A stretch of 64,000 bases of DNA from Diphasiastrum complanatum (GCA_029204225.1 CM055101.1:62252171-62316170); one strand, 5' to 3'; counted from the first letter of the stretch, positions 37,201 through 46,754 are shown. Notes: a model not told the origin generated them from the letters alone. Translations and numbers: made by a program.

Positions 37201-40200
37201 TTCTTTCTTGTGCCTAGCTTCCTCAATGAGAGCTCGAAGTTGAATATGTGATCAGAACCCTACCTGACCCAATGAATGCAATCTCCAGGATTCTGCCTCT
37301 GAACTAACTACAGACTAAAGGATGGTGCCATATAACTGTCAATAATTTGTGATACAAATTCTAGATGGAGTTACTAGTCCTACTAGCCCTCACACAAACC
37401 AAGCATAGAGATTAAAGAGAAATTAGATAATAGGAGACTTGAGCAAAGCTCTAACATATTGGAATTATCTTATGGTGGGGCGCCAACCTATCTATGTGAA
37501 AGGCTAAAGCCTACCTAATCTAGTAGTAGTGTGCCCACCCACAAAAACGAATTTACTATAAATAGTAATGGCCCCTATAATAGCACGCAGGCATTGTGAG
37601 AGATTTCAACCAGTTTAGTCTAGTTTAGTCATATTTTGTGAAATTGTCAATAAGAGGCCAAAACTCATTTTAGACTAAGAGATAAACTTTTTGAAGTTAT
37701 ATTAGTTTAAAATACATTCAATAAACACTTTTTGAAAGTGTGGGAAAGTTGGTAGTCGAGTTTGAGAGAGATTCAAATTTGAACTTTGGGTACATTGAAT
37801 CTAGACCCAAAAATAGTAAGGTTTACAATTTGGAGAAAAAGCCAAATGGCCAAATAGGGTTTGGACACTCTATAAAAGGATGTAAGTCGTGGAGAGACAC
37901 GTCTTCTCTCCTCTCTCTCATTTCATCATTATACATGGTTCTCTTTGGGTTCTACTACTCATTGGTGCACTCTCATGATGTTATCTTGCAATCTTGTGTG
38001 TAGAATGCTCATATTTTGCTATTTTCGGTTCCACAAGTGTGAAATATAGTAGCGTACTGTAATTGTACGGACAGCAAACATATTTTATGTTTTGGTTCAT
38101 GTTTGATCAATATCTCTTAGAGTTTGCATCTCATTTTGTATGTAGATGCTGATTTTTCTACATTGGCAGGATTGTTGGTTTGCTCCTTTTTGTAACCAAA
38201 GATCAGGGACATGGAGCAAAAGCTAATTGCTAAAAATACTACCTATATTTGGTAAAGACCAAAGGTAAATTTCTAAGTACTAAATAGATCCTAATCTAGT
38301 ATTAGTGCAAAAGCAAGTGTGCAATTATAGCATTGGTGGAAACCAAAGGAATAGTGAGAGACTAGTATGAGCACTCATGTAAGAGATTAGCAAAGACATG
38401 AAATTAAGGAGACAAAGAGGCAGTAAGAGAAATGAACATGAAAATAAGATCGATATTGTGAGGGAAGAAGCTAAGGAATAGACATAATTTATCTCAAGGA
38501 GGTCTTCCTTTCACATGAAGAAGAAAAACCAAAGAAGATATGTGAAAGCTGAAAACTGAAGATGTGGCAACAAGCTTTATAGAAGATGCGGAGACACAAA
38601 TATATATTGGAACTATGGTAATGAAAGGAAGTGACACGCTGGTAATCAAAAAACAATAAGGGGAAAAGCAGAGGACATCTAGAACTACAGTAAAATTACA
38701 GACGACAAACTAATGAGATGATTGAAAAATATAAAGAGTTTGACCATCTAAAGTAGACACGCCTAGAAACCAAGTATATCAAGTTGTATCGATTGTAGAG
38801 CGTGAATGGATCATATAGTACCGTCAAGTTCTTGCTTTCCTGAATATTTTTTTATATTTTTGGTCTTTCCAAGGAATGTGAATGTGGGAAAGTGCACTCA
38901 ATGACGTGGAAACGTGTTCCTACATACGGCATTGCCACGTAACCAAGAACACGTCCTCGTCAACAATACCGAATTTGGGGACTTGGGATGTGTAGCATGT
39001 CAAGAGGCCACCTTACCACCTTCCCCTATGAAACAACACCAAGTTGCAACATAAACCAAAAGAGAGAATATTATGAATGTACAAGTAATCTAATGCCAAA
39101 CGGTGATCAAAAGACATTATTGTACTATCTTAAGTCAGATCAAATTTAAAGCTATGCTAAAATGATTTCTATTTTCTAATCTAAGCAAGTAGTCTCCAAA
39201 ACATTAGAGCAAACATTAGGGCCTATTTAGTTATTGAGGCCTTAAACCCTATGAGTTAGGCTTCGAGGACCAATAATAGCTAAACCATTGATAATCTATT
39301 AGTTGTCACTTAAGAAAAAGTGGTCTCAAGGGACCAAATCATATGGTCAAAATGTTAATAGATAATAACAATAAGCATGTTTTAATGCAAGGTACATATC
39401 TTTGTGTTGGTTTTTCTAATTAGAATTGTCACTCCCTAAAATTAATTACATGTTGGTTATTGTCGAAAATCTGGCAATTGATAGTGTGTACGTGCTCGAA
39501 TAGTCTACCATGTAAGACTGTACTTTTCTCATTTGCTGCTGTAGCAGATTTGAAAATACATCAAATGGATGTACAAATAGCACTCGTAACATGGGTATTC
39601 AATCATTAAGTGATCGACTATATTGATTGCTTAATGCAATCGGTTGTACTAATTGCCCAAGGCAGACAATTGTATTGCCTAACTAAAAAATGACTACCAG
39701 CAAGTCAAAATGTATTGGTTGTTTGGAGTAGACGACGCAATGTTTACTCATTGGATAACCTTGTCACTGAGTATACTATAGTGCCCAATGGGGATAAGGT
39801 TGAGATGAAACACAACCATTGTTATTAGTCCAGTTGTGGCATGCTATAGGTCAATGGAAAGAGGAATTCAAGACCTTTGGGATGGCATATTTGCATGTCA
39901 AAAGCAAAGCCTAGATCACGGTGATTTTTATGAAATATTTGTTCAGCAATTTTGAGACCTAAAGGGCAAAACCATAATTATTCTTGGAAATTGCACGTTG
40001 TTTCCAAAAAAATGCTATGTATTTGTCACATGTATTTTGAATCCCTTACCTTTTATGATCGTAAAATTGTAAACATCAAATGTAAACGGCTAAGTCATCG
40101 GCATGTGGAGACAATTGGTAAATCATTGCGTAAACATGGGTCACGGTTGTAAGTGAGTAGATGCGAAAAGGAAAAGGGATGGGTATTGGGTCTCACTTAG

Positions 40201-41839
40201 AGTCCATTGGACAGCTTCCTAGAATATTAATCAAAGGACACATGTCATGTGCTAATTGGGATGTGTGGCCCAATTCACAAGAGACATTTAATGGAACGGT
40301 TTTAGCAACCCACATGCATGCCCATGCGCTAGGGATTAGCCAAGAGGGGAGTGTGCCTCATGGAAGCTTTGGGATGGGTCAAGGTTAAAGGGTGCTTGAG
40401 GGGATATAGTGTGAGCCTTTTTCAAACCCTATCTTATTCCTCTGCAGCTATGGTTGCGAGGAGACTTGCGGTAGAGCTCTCATAGTTTCTAGTTCATCTA
40501 TGTAATCTTTCTTGAGATTACTAAAAAAATGGGCTTTTTTTGAGTGAATCTTGAGTTTTACTTAGGATTTGAGAGTTTGTGTGCAACAATTGGTATACGA
40601 GCAAATGCTTCTCAGGATCTATGAGGAGATTAACCTACCGAATGTCTCTATGCTTGCCTTTTGGATGATCTACATCTTCGATTAGCATCAAAGTCTTCAA
40701 CACCCTACCATATGGTGTTCTAAGCTACTTGTGCCCATTTTCAAGGCAATTTTCAAAAGTTTGCATGGCAGAAGTGTGCCCTATGGTCGATTGTTAGCCT
40801 ACCATTTGACTTGGGGCCTGTTGTCTAGGCTTGGCTTGCTTGTTTTGTGAAAATCGAACTTTTGTTAGGCTAGCCTAAATGTTTCTAACTTGCTGAGTTT
40901 TTGAATTTGGTTATCCCTATGAGTGTAAATCCTTCGTATGGGTCAGTCGTTACTAGGTTGGCTCCCTAGACCTTTCTCTACTATTGATTTTGCTTATTTT
41001 TCTTAAGCTAGCCAAATTTGTGTCAAGTTTGCTGATTTTCATAGAGAAAAGCTTGTTATGATTTTGGAATCTGACTGTTAAAGGTCAAATCCATCCTATT
41101 CTTCCTGTAATTTAGGGTATAGTTTTGTTGTGTTAGTATTTGACCTTTCAAGGATAAGGAGCAATCATATGATAAGCGGGGAGATATACACATGGCCTTG
41201 TATCATAAGGATAGTAGGTGAGGCCCAGATGCTATTGCAGTCATTACTAGGACTAACCAAGATAACCAACCTTGGGGATGCAAGAACAAGTGGCACAAAA
41301 GAGAAAGTTTGACTGTCAAAACAAATGATAACAAACTCAGGTTTATTGAAAAGGCAAGGGTGTAACAGCCATAGTTTCCTTCCTATTCGGAATCTGTCGA
41401 ATCGGAATCAACCAAATCAGCCTCTTCGACCTTTACGAATCGGTCCTAGGGTTGTCGAATCGACAAATCAGTTTTAGGGTTCAAAACTCAATTTTTTTTG
41501 TAGATTTGCCTAGAATTTAGAAAAATGCATTGATAATAATAGATATCATGATTGAATTATAAGCAATGAAGATTCCAAATTCCATATTTTAACGAATATC
41601 CGTTTAAACTTTACCCGATACGTGTTACCTGACACCTGTATTATGTATACTTTTAGGGTTTGAATTTTAAAACTCTAAACCTAAAAGTGATGTCAAATCA
41701 TAAATGAATCATGAAACAAATAACAATGAAATTATAAAGTATGAAGTTACTATGAACTCAAAACATTCAACCTTCAACAATCTAGATTCCAACTTCAATT
41801 TTACATAATTCATAAAAATGTAATAACTCATAATTTATT

Positions 41840-41878
<39 letters not shown>

Positions 41879-41930
41879 GACATGTACTTCATTAGTCTTA
41901 TATGCCTTTTGGCATGGAAAAGCCATTAAT

Positions 41931-42007
<77 letters not shown>

Positions 42008-45000
42008 AAGAAAGACAAAAAAAGAGAAGAACGTGACTCCTCTATAATCGGGTCCCGTGAGAAAACCAGGGAAATTCGATTCAGAGATTCAAATCGGATC
42101 CATGATTCAATGAAACTATAGCAACAGCTCCCAAGGGCAAAAGGTTCTTGGGCAATCTGATGTTCAAAGGGGTTAGTGAGTGTCCTTCAATTTTGTTGCT
42201 ACAAGATCATCAATGTGCAAAAAGAGAGAATCTTTGTTTTGAATACTTGGGGTAGCATAGGTCGAAAGAAGACGTAACCAGATGCGGACCACATATAATC
42301 TTCAGGTGGATCAATTGGATGACCCTATGACAATGGCAAAAGCCGTGAAAACTTTGTATGCCTAGAGAGTTTACGGAAGGAGAGATGGTGTTTCTCAAAA
42401 TTCTAAAGGACTCAGAGATTACTAAACAAATAGGCTTTTGTTAAGTAAATCTTGTGATTTACTTCAGGTTTGAGAATTGTGTGCAACAATATTCTAGGAG
42501 ACTAGAACAGGGCACAAGGAAATTGCAACCATTCTAGAGATTCTCCCACTACTCCACGTCTACCATAAGGCCACAACGCTTTTTGAGATGAGGAGAGTGG
42601 ACAAGGTTTGTGGAGGCCAAGAGAAATGTTGTTGCTACTATGTCTCGTGATCATGTGGGGAGAACGTCCCCAACTCCGCGCTGAAGGTGTTGGAGAGGTT
42701 CTTGCCTTTCTACAATTGGGTGCAAATGGTAGCTATTAAAGTTGTCTAGGCCATGAGTCAAGATCCAAAGCTAGCTCATGACTTGTGACTACCCACAAGT
42801 CGGAGGTGACTACCCACAGGTCGGAGGCTCGAGCCTCGATACTTGACATACTAAACTTGCTCTGGGACTTTGGGAGTGTCACCCATCTAAGTCTTTTGGG
42901 GCATGTCGCACTCGAGTCAACTTTACAACATCCTCTCCTCGTTTGAGAAAGTTGATGTCCTCATTAGGGCCAAACTTAAACTTCGGCCAAATTTAACATA
43001 AGTACAATGGCATGGGCTTAATTCACCAGCCGAAATAGCTAACTTTGCTAAGACAAATTACATTTGCACTTAGCACATGAAAGTGTAGATCAATTACTTA
43101 CGTAATGTAAAGTTGCAACTTTTTTTTAATTACTTAGGCACTAACTCAAATCAACAGCCTTCTTTATTAACATGGAGAAAAATATAGCTACCTGAGAGCT
43201 CCTTGAGCCCAAGGTATGTCATTCTGACGTGCAAGATAATCCCCTTGGACTCTTAAATCGTTTGTATATCGCACAAGATGACCTCCTTGAGCTCGAGATG
43301 TACACTCAGATCCATCTCTGAGTTTGAATTTGGGGAAACTTTGGTTTCGTAGGATCAATTGTCCATATTTGTCTCCACTAGAGATAATCATGGAAGTCTT
43401 GAATGAATTGGTCAAGGCCTTTAGTCATGGTCAATCTTGAAAGATTTTGGAAATGCTCATAACATCTAACAAAGGAGGGAAGTATTTGGGTTCGTTTTCC
43501 ACGAGATCGGGCAAACGAAGGGCTAGGCGCAAAGTTGGCTAGCTCCTTCGACTAGCGTTCTGTTTCTTCTTTCTGCAACACCATTGTCCAGTTTTTCTCC
43601 ATAAAAGACATGAATGAAATTTGAAGGAATAGTTGGCTCAGGTTCAAATGTGTCGTCCATCTCTAATTGATCTCTTGGCACTGTTCTCAATGCCAACAGA
43701 TTAACTCCCTTTGCCAAGCAAGCAATCAACATGAATGTAGCTGGCAAATTTAAATCGTAAGGAAACACATTCTTTCTATGTTTTCTAAGGTGAGGAGAGA
43801 GGACAAGGTGCATGAACGTTAAGGGAAACATTGTTGCTACTATCTCTCAATTGTGTTTATTTCTCCTTGTTCCACCTTGTAACCCTTATGCTAGTTGTTT
43901 GCATTGGAGTTTCTACAACAGTGTAGGCATTGGAGAAAACGATCTCCTCCTCTCTCAATCTAAAGGTCTAGCAACTTGCATTCACGCTTGTCGATTTTTG
44001 GTTCCATTCAAAGGTTCCCTCTTCCCAAAAACTGTAGCCTTCACGGAGGTATTGGCAATACTATGTATGCTCTTTGATTGTCGTTGTACTTAGCAATTGA
44101 AATGCCATTGTAGCTTACATCATTTCATCTCTATTTCTCAAGAGTTATGCAAGTTGATCTTTGTCAATTAGATTGGGTATGATGATTGATTCCATTATTG
44201 TTTGCATGCCTTAGACGTTTAATGCAAGTTGAGGGTTAGGGCAAAAAACCTCCGTCCCAAGACCATACTATGGTGAAGAGATAGCTCTAGGTGCAAGGAT
44301 TTTTGCACTGAATATCTCATTTGATCGTAATTCAATGGATATTTCTTACTTGACGACTACATTGTAATGAAGAGTGTGTGAAGAACTTTTCCGTTGGCCT
44401 TCCTTTGCGTTGATATATTTTGCATGCTTCATGGATCATTCCCTACTTTTCTACAAGCTTGATTTGATGTGTCGAGACCCATGTTCTAAGTTGATGTGGC
44501 TCAACGGTGATGCATGCAATCACGCATGTGTGTGCATGGCTATGCATTTTGTATGTGCTTTTATTGGCCTTTCATGCATTGATTAGTAAGTGTACAGCTT
44601 GTACGCATCTATGGTTGGGACGTTAAACAATAGCAATATATTTTTCAAAAATAAAATTGTGATATTTTTCTGTTTACAATAACTTGTGAGAAATCCAAGT
44701 TATTTTGAGACATAGTGATAGATGCATTTAATTGCCATTGTTTGTTAAAAGTATCTCATTAGAAGAGATATAAATAGAATATTTACATCTCTTTTTTGAC
44801 TACTCAATGCTTAAAAAAGGTATTAGCGGCTAACTCTTGTACTTATGGCAATGCTTTTAAGCAATGAGAATGACATGAATTTAAGTATGCCATATTTTAC
44901 TTACTAGAAGTAAGGTGTTTACAAAATTTCACAAGCATAGATTGATTGCTTACCCAACGTTCGAAGAGTGTTGTAGACAAGATGGGAGCTCAAGAGTGTT

Positions 45001-46700
45001 GCTACAGCAAAAATTCTTGCATCATATGATCTAGAAACACCCTCTCCATAAAATCCTTCAGTATCCAGAAGAACGACACGACACCCATCAACAGTTCTCA
45101 CACTTCCTTTTGGTAATATACGCATCCAAATACCTTTTGTTTCAGGCTCTGGAGTTGCTCCAACCAAGAATCCATGTGATGAATTTAGAAGGACATTGAG
45201 GAGAAAGGACTTTCCACTGAAAATGTAAAAAAAATCATCACTTTCACATCAAATAACAAAAGTTTGATTTTTGTAATTGTTCGACTCCTTAGTTTTGAGA
45301 GCATGTACAATGACTTTAAGAAACTAAACGCACAAAAACGTAAGTACCATTCATAGCAGCATCTTATAAGCAACAAAGCCCATAAGTCAGGTGACACCAG
45401 TGTATAGCTTGTCCACAAATTTGAAAAGTTCAGTACAATCCACAGCACCAATAGAAATTTCAGTATCATAAAAATCATATTTGTTCTTTCATATAAGGTT
45501 CAGCTTTCCACGTTTTCTGACTTCTAATATTAGATTAAGGATCCATAAACCTTCAATTACACCAGTGTTTCGTGGTCTGTGCATAGGACTAACATCCAAT
45601 AAACCTTTCAAATACATCAACGGTGGTAATCTTTGACGGTAGTGGTTTAGAAGCAACCATAGAGTTTTATTGAGCCTTATAAGTTCTTTCTGTGATCGAG
45701 AGATTCAAAGTAAAATTGCATTCACCGTTTAGGGGTATGGCAAGGTACATTATTGAGAAATGATCGCTTTTGACTGAAATTTGTGAAGAAAGAAATGGTA
45801 CCACATATTTTATCTGGTTTAGCAAACTTTGGCCAGCAGCTTTTGAGATAATAGCTGATCCGATTGCAGTTGTATAAAAGACTCTCGAGACTTTTGAGAA
45901 GTCTTTGCTACATGTTAGTTTAAGCAGACTACCTTCTTTATGCAGACTCAATAGCGGTTCCTACATATGGAGTCTGTTCAAGCTAATTTTCTCTCATTAT
46001 GTTGTACATAAAGGCTTAACAGTGCTTTCTATGAGAACTGATAGATGTATTTGAAGTGAACTTACAGTGTACGACGAGGAAAATTGGACTGTAAGAGGTA
46101 CAACAAATCTTTTGAGAATTATATAAGTTAACGAAAAGTAATCTACGATTTTTGTTCGTCCATACTGCTGCCAGATCTTCTTGCTTATGTTTTGGGAGTC
46201 GACAAACCGGCCTCCTATTTCTATAGACGTCATATTATGTTTACTCCACCATAAGCTGTTGCATGCCCCTCTTTTAACATGAATAATCGAAAACTTCAAA
46301 GAGACGCTAACCTGTGGTACGGTCCCACCACTGCCACAAATGATACAGGTTCAGTGATGGCAGACAGTTTCTCCAAAACAAGCTCATTCAACTCAAGCCG
46401 GTCATGTCCCTTTGAAGGACGGATCAACTGCAAAGGCTCATCCTCCCAATCTTTCTCGTTTACCTCAAATAATCGGACATCGTCCACATTCCAATCGTGC
46501 CTTTGATCTTGAATCACTCCATCAACCTCCTCGTTATTCAAATGCACACCCGCGAAAGACGACGATGCCTCCTCCAGAACGAACGACGATGCTGCTCCCT
46601 CTAACAAAGGTGCTGCTTCCAACCTCACCTCCGTTTGGATGGCAACAATTACAAATAAAAACATTAACAGAAGCGTGAAAATGAAAACAAGACGCTCCAT
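16520..46700 (-). CDS. guanylate-binding-protein-like GTPase (GB1/RHD3 family), 10 exons
   Basis: Exons (descending): 46312-46700, 44954-45216, 28604-28699, 27770-28474, 27371-27488, 23886-24041, 23223-23667, 22579-22704, 22186-22389, 16520-16960. All introns are GT-AG, phases agree at every junction and the lengths sum to 2943 nt (980 residues plus stop). Residues 1-22 are hydrophobic (signal peptide or anchor). The P-loop G-P-Y-H-S-G-K-S is at 126-133 (split by intron 1), the switch Thr is in E-T-K-G-I-W at about 156, and D-T-E-G is at 181-184. The position of the family's R-D motif reads Q-G (278-279). A long helical region follows, then a membrane segment at about 924-946. Members hydrolyse GTP at membranes; plant homologues exist, but the function of this one is unknown. 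The last exon's 5' part is uncertain. Confidence 0.85.
17598..17612 (+). repeat. (CT)n tract at 5' edge of LINE copy A
   Basis: Fifteen bases of CT repeat immediately precede the first recognisable LINE sequence. A matching (CT)32 tract follows its 3' end. Confidence 0.85.
17613..19760 (+). mobile_element. 5'-truncated LINE (non-LTR retrotransposon) copy A
   Basis: The copy begins within the RT domain (N-Y-R-T-I-M-I-G-H-V-L-A-K, about 17645), continues with V-P-R-S-L-L-I-Q-R-L (17810), G-V-K-Q-G-Y-S-L-S-P (17958), the Y-A-D-D box (18090) and K-T-K-V-M-V-F-N (18190), then a C-terminal region with a zinc-knuckle-like H-x3-C pattern (about 19100-19130). It is on the opposite strand to the host gene, inside intron 9. 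Frameshifts near 17800 and 18170, TGA near 18017 and 18865, make it inactive. Its 3' end ATTAATAAAG runs straight into (CT)32. A hairpin ATGCC-TTTT-GGCAT lies near the end (19728-19741). Confidence 0.9.
17627..19611 (+). pseudogene. LINE ORF2: reverse transcriptase and C-terminal region (decayed)
   Basis: Pieces in several frames encode one non-LTR RT. The 17486 and 17739 frames give RT blocks 2-4, the 18066/18070 frames give Y-A-D-D and the thumb, and 18934-19611 gives the C-terminal end. The last 80 residues are unusual: a run of Asp/Glu (19340-19380), then His- and Thr-rich sequence. No endonuclease domain is present because the copy is 5' truncated. Confidence 0.82.
19761..19824 (+). repeat. 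(CT)32 microsatellite at LINE 3' end
   Basis: Pure CT repeat of 64 nt. On its left is the LINE terminus; on its right begins the residual 5' LTR of the copia element at 19825, whose 3' LTR carries a shorter CT tract (about 21942-21956) at the equivalent position. Confidence 0.9.
19825..22094 (+). mobile_element. decayed Ty1/copia element in GBP intron 9 (second family)
   Basis: A partial 5' LTR (19825-19977) matches the right part of the 3' LTR (21771-22094). PBS-like TAGTATCGGAGC (19978-19989) is 10/12 identical to the Met-tRNA site. Degenerate pol follows: F-V-N-G-Q-L-Q-E-E-I-Y-M (about 20640), A-L-Y-G-L-E-Q-A-P (20735), L-Y-V-D-D (20880), L-V-G-S-L-I-Y-L (21165) and D-T-F-T-K-P-L (21680). 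A TTAAGGGGGG purine tract (21761-21770) precedes the 3' LTR. Gag, protease and integrase are missing. Many stops and shifts show an old insertion, and the LINE copy appears to have entered its 5' LTR at the CT tract. Confidence 0.85.
21771..22094 (+). repeat. 3' LTR of decayed copia element
   Basis: About 324 bp, starting right after the polypurine tract and ending at the CA equivalent to the 5' LTR end at 19977. It includes a short CT tract. Confidence 0.7.
22186..22389 (-). CDS. GBP-like GTPase exon 9
   Basis: 68 codons in phase 0, helical, ending Y-K-E-L-H-M-Q before donor GTATGT. The acceptor is TGGTGCAG. Intron 9 (5.2 kb) below it holds a LINE and a decayed copia element. Confidence 0.8.
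22579..22704 (-). CDS. GBP-like GTPase exon 8
   Basis: 42 codons, phase 0 at both ends. It reads A-Q-N-E-A-H-V-K-S-F to the end I-T-D-K. Acceptor CTTTCAG and donor GTATTT; the donor context is weaker than the others. Confidence 0.7.
23223..23667 (-). CDS. GBP-like GTPase exon 7
   Basis: This 445-nt exon starts Y-E-T-L-V-G-P-H-R-G-S and contains S-A-S-V-R-A-A-Q-A-A-L-E-K-E. It encodes most of the middle helical domain. The acceptor is TTTCCAG and the donor GTCTTC. Confidence 0.82.
23886..24041 (-). CDS. GBP-like GTPase exon 6
   Basis: A 156-nt exon codes for a helical stretch (R-R-V-K-E-V-L-V-L-L-S-E-G-L). The acceptor is TGTATAG, the donor GTTAGT. It is separated from exon 5 by a 3.3-kb intron holding a MITE candidate and an LTR remnant. 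Confidence 0.78.
24900..25353. mobile_element. MITE candidate with 11-bp target duplication
   Basis: CATAGTAACAA occurs at 24889-24899 and 25354-25364, directly flanking 454 bp. The interior is rich in GATCCGG and TTCCGAAAC words and shows only weak inverted similarity between ends. An 8-11 bp duplication fits hAT or MULE-type elements. No coding capacity. It lies in intron 5 of the GTPase gene. Confidence 0.55.
25980..26300 (+). repeat. probable 3' LTR start of an LTR retrotransposon remnant
   Basis: ATTAAGGGGAG (25981-25991) followed by TGTTAGAG has the form of a polypurine tract abutting an LTR. No second LTR or clear end was found, so the extent is a guess. Confidence 0.4.
26551..26660. 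repeat. tandem duplication, 55-bp unit, two copies
   Basis: Units begin at 26551 and 26606 with ACATCAGTC and share CACAACCATCACGTCATTC. Confidence 0.8.
26995..27036. repeat. degenerate telomere-like stretch
   Basis: CCCTAAA occurs at 27004 and 27018 within a run of similar AACCC words. It matches the plant telomere heptamer but is short and imperfect. Confidence 0.4.
27371..27488 (-). CDS. GBP-like GTPase exon 5
   Basis: A 118-nt exon encodes a Cys-containing segment with C-R-R-R-C-V-G-V-P-Q-G. Acceptor TGTGACAG and donor GTGAAC bound it, and phase agrees on both sides. Confidence 0.75.
27770..28474 (-). CDS. GBP-like GTPase exon 4 (end of G domain, start of helical domain)
   Basis: This 705-nt exon includes P-P-L-T-W-V-V-Q-G-F-D-L-D-L, equivalent to the guanine-recognition strand of GBPs, where an Arg-Asp pair is normal. 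It continues into P-M-D-Y-L-Q-K-Y-L-L-A-L and the first helices of the C-terminal half. Acceptor TTACAG and donor GTAATT are canonical. Confidence 0.88.
28604..28699 (-). CDS. GBP-like GTPase exon 3
   Basis: A 96-nt exon (32 codons) lies between acceptor TTTTGCAG (ending 28700) and donor GTAAGT (28603). It encodes the helix after G3, containing L-A-D-L-S-K-Q-A-Q-V-F. The length is a multiple of three, and exon 4 starts with the same ATACACAATC word in the same phase, so skipping would keep the frame. Confidence 0.75.
32224..32531 (-). repeat. 3' LTR of non-autonomous element
   Basis: 308 bp, matching the right LTR except for one block of about 25 bp and scattered substitutions. Confidence 0.8.
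34178..34230. repeat. (AG)n microsatellite
   Basis: 53 nt of AG repeat inside the non-autonomous element, near its PBS. Confidence 0.95.
34298..34629 (-). repeat. 5' LTR of non-autonomous element
   Basis: 332 bp, TGTTATGAAC to AAACTCCA on the + strand, directly adjacent to the PBS. CTATATATA lies in the centre. Confidence 0.82.
34630..35480. other. intronic, locally repetitive
   Basis: Around 35195-35470 the words AATCTTGATCTTGAGTC and CAGCACC recur several times with spacing of roughly 50-60 bp, a degenerate minisatellite. The same motif family resumes at 36104-36300, beyond the inserted MITE. No gene is seen. Confidence 0.6.
35481..36103. mobile_element. hAT-type MITE 1 (8-bp TSD)
   Basis: The 623-bp unit begins CAATGTTT and ends AAACATTG, and is flanked by GCACCCTC on both sides (35473-35480, 36104-36111), an exact 8-bp duplication. 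Next to each end are several palindromic GATTCGAA(TC) motifs in both orientations. There is no coding capacity. It interrupts the local minisatellite, confirming insertion. Confidence 0.88.
36400..37345 (-). mobile_element. LINE fragment copy C
   Basis: Minus-strand sequence matches copy A across the RT core: V-D-F-R-K-A-F-D-S-V-P-R (37182 downward), G-V-K near 37000, K-T-K-I-M-V-F-N (about 36785), Y-T-Y-L-G (about 36690), and the region after the thumb down to about 36400. It is truncated at both sides and frameshifted. It is the better source for the D-F-R-K-A-F block that copy A lacks. Confidence 0.88.
37595..38206 (+). repeat. diverged LTR of the 574-6419 copia family
   Basis: It starts TGTGAGAGATTTCAACC and follows the intact LTR through GAATAAACACTTTTTGAAAG, the TATAAAAGG box (about 37872), and TGTGTAGAATG to AACCAAAGATCA. 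It lacks the last 45 bp. No internal region adjoins it, so it is a solo or truncated LTR. Confidence 0.85.
38207..40480. other. intronic, no feature recognised
   Basis: No domain, LTR pair or long repeat is visible. Confidence 0.4.
41843..41876 (+). repeat. (TC)17 tract upstream of LINE tail copy B
   Basis: A pure TC repeat that directly precedes the LINE tail fragment. Confidence 0.92.
41877..41934 (+). mobile_element. LINE 3' end copy B (58 bp)
   Basis: GTACTTCATTAGTCTTATAT through the ATGCC-TTTT-GGCAT hairpin to ATTAATAAAA matches the last 50 bp of copy A with a few differences. It is an extremely 5'-truncated insertion. Confidence 0.88.
41935..42005 (+). repeat. (CT)35 tract after LINE tail copy B
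   Basis: 71 nt of CT repeat that follow the LINE end without spacer, as in copy A. Confidence 0.92.
42500..44900. other. intronic; single copia integrase scrap
   Basis: The only recognised sequence is the copia integrase fragment at about 43541-43600. The rest shows short frames only. Confidence 0.4.
43541..43600 (-). pseudogene. copia integrase fragment
   Basis: Minus-strand D-N-G-V-A-E-R-R-N-R-T-L-V-E matches the block around the third catalytic residue of copia integrases. Flanking sequence is not recognisable. Confidence 0.6.
44954..45216 (-). CDS. GBP-like GTPase exon 2 (P-loop end, G2, G3)
   Basis: The acceptor TTTTCAG ends at 45217. The exon completes S-G-K-S and includes T-K-G-I-W-M, L-L-D-T-E-G-F-Y-G and A-R-I-F-A-V-A-T-L-L-S-S. 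The donor GTAAGC starts at 44953. Its last base joins exon 3 across a 16.25-kb intron with matching phase. Confidence 0.9.
46312..46700 (-). CDS. GBP-like GTPase exon 1
   Basis: The ATG at 46700 is followed by 20 hydrophobic residues, an acidic Ser/Glu-rich linker, and the first G-domain strands ending V-V-G-P-Y-H. The donor GTTAGC begins at 46311 and splits the P-loop Ser codon. Confidence 0.85.
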
Positions 46701-46754
46701 ACCAAGATGGATGGAGACAAGAGCAGTAGATCAGACAAATAAATTATCGATTGA

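Larger units (their letters stand above)
41370..42120. mobile_element. hAT-type MITE 2 (imperfect 8-bp TSD) with nested LINE tail
   Basis: The ends are CATAGTTTC and GAAACTATA, flanked by GTAACAGC (41362-41369) and GCAACAGC (42121-42128), 7 of 8 identical. Subterminal TCGAATCGG-type motifs resemble MITE 1. Inside, at 41843-42005, lies a LINE 3' fragment with CT tracts, so the order of events was MITE first, then LINE. Confidence 0.7.
40480..42490 (+). mobile_element. remnant LTR element (two related LTR ends)
   Basis: About 80 bp ending GTGTGCAACAAT occur at about 40510-40590 and again at about 42410-42490. The first is followed by TGGTATACGAGC (40591-40602), similar to the Met-tRNA PBS. This suggests a small, old LTR element now split by MITE 2. 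Only the LTR ends align, so support is moderate. Confidence 0.45.
28700..44953 (-). other. 16.25-kb intron 2 of GBP-like gene
   Basis: The boundaries are donor GTAAGC at 44953 and acceptor GCAG at 28703-28700. Exon phases and the protein alignment (L-V-Y-N-T-L-R-T-L followed by the exon 3 helix) show no missing exon. It contains an LTR element, two hAT MITEs, LINE pieces, an LTR remnant and copia debris. 28917-32223 shows no recognised feature. Confidence 0.75.

Noticed and set aside
16520..46700. Assignment of the GTPase to the RHD3/atlastin branch
   Set aside because: The G3 neighbourhood D-T-E-G-F-Y-G and the T-K-G-I-W switch pattern fit the GBP branch; the R-G-E-D-type motif of RHD3 is absent.
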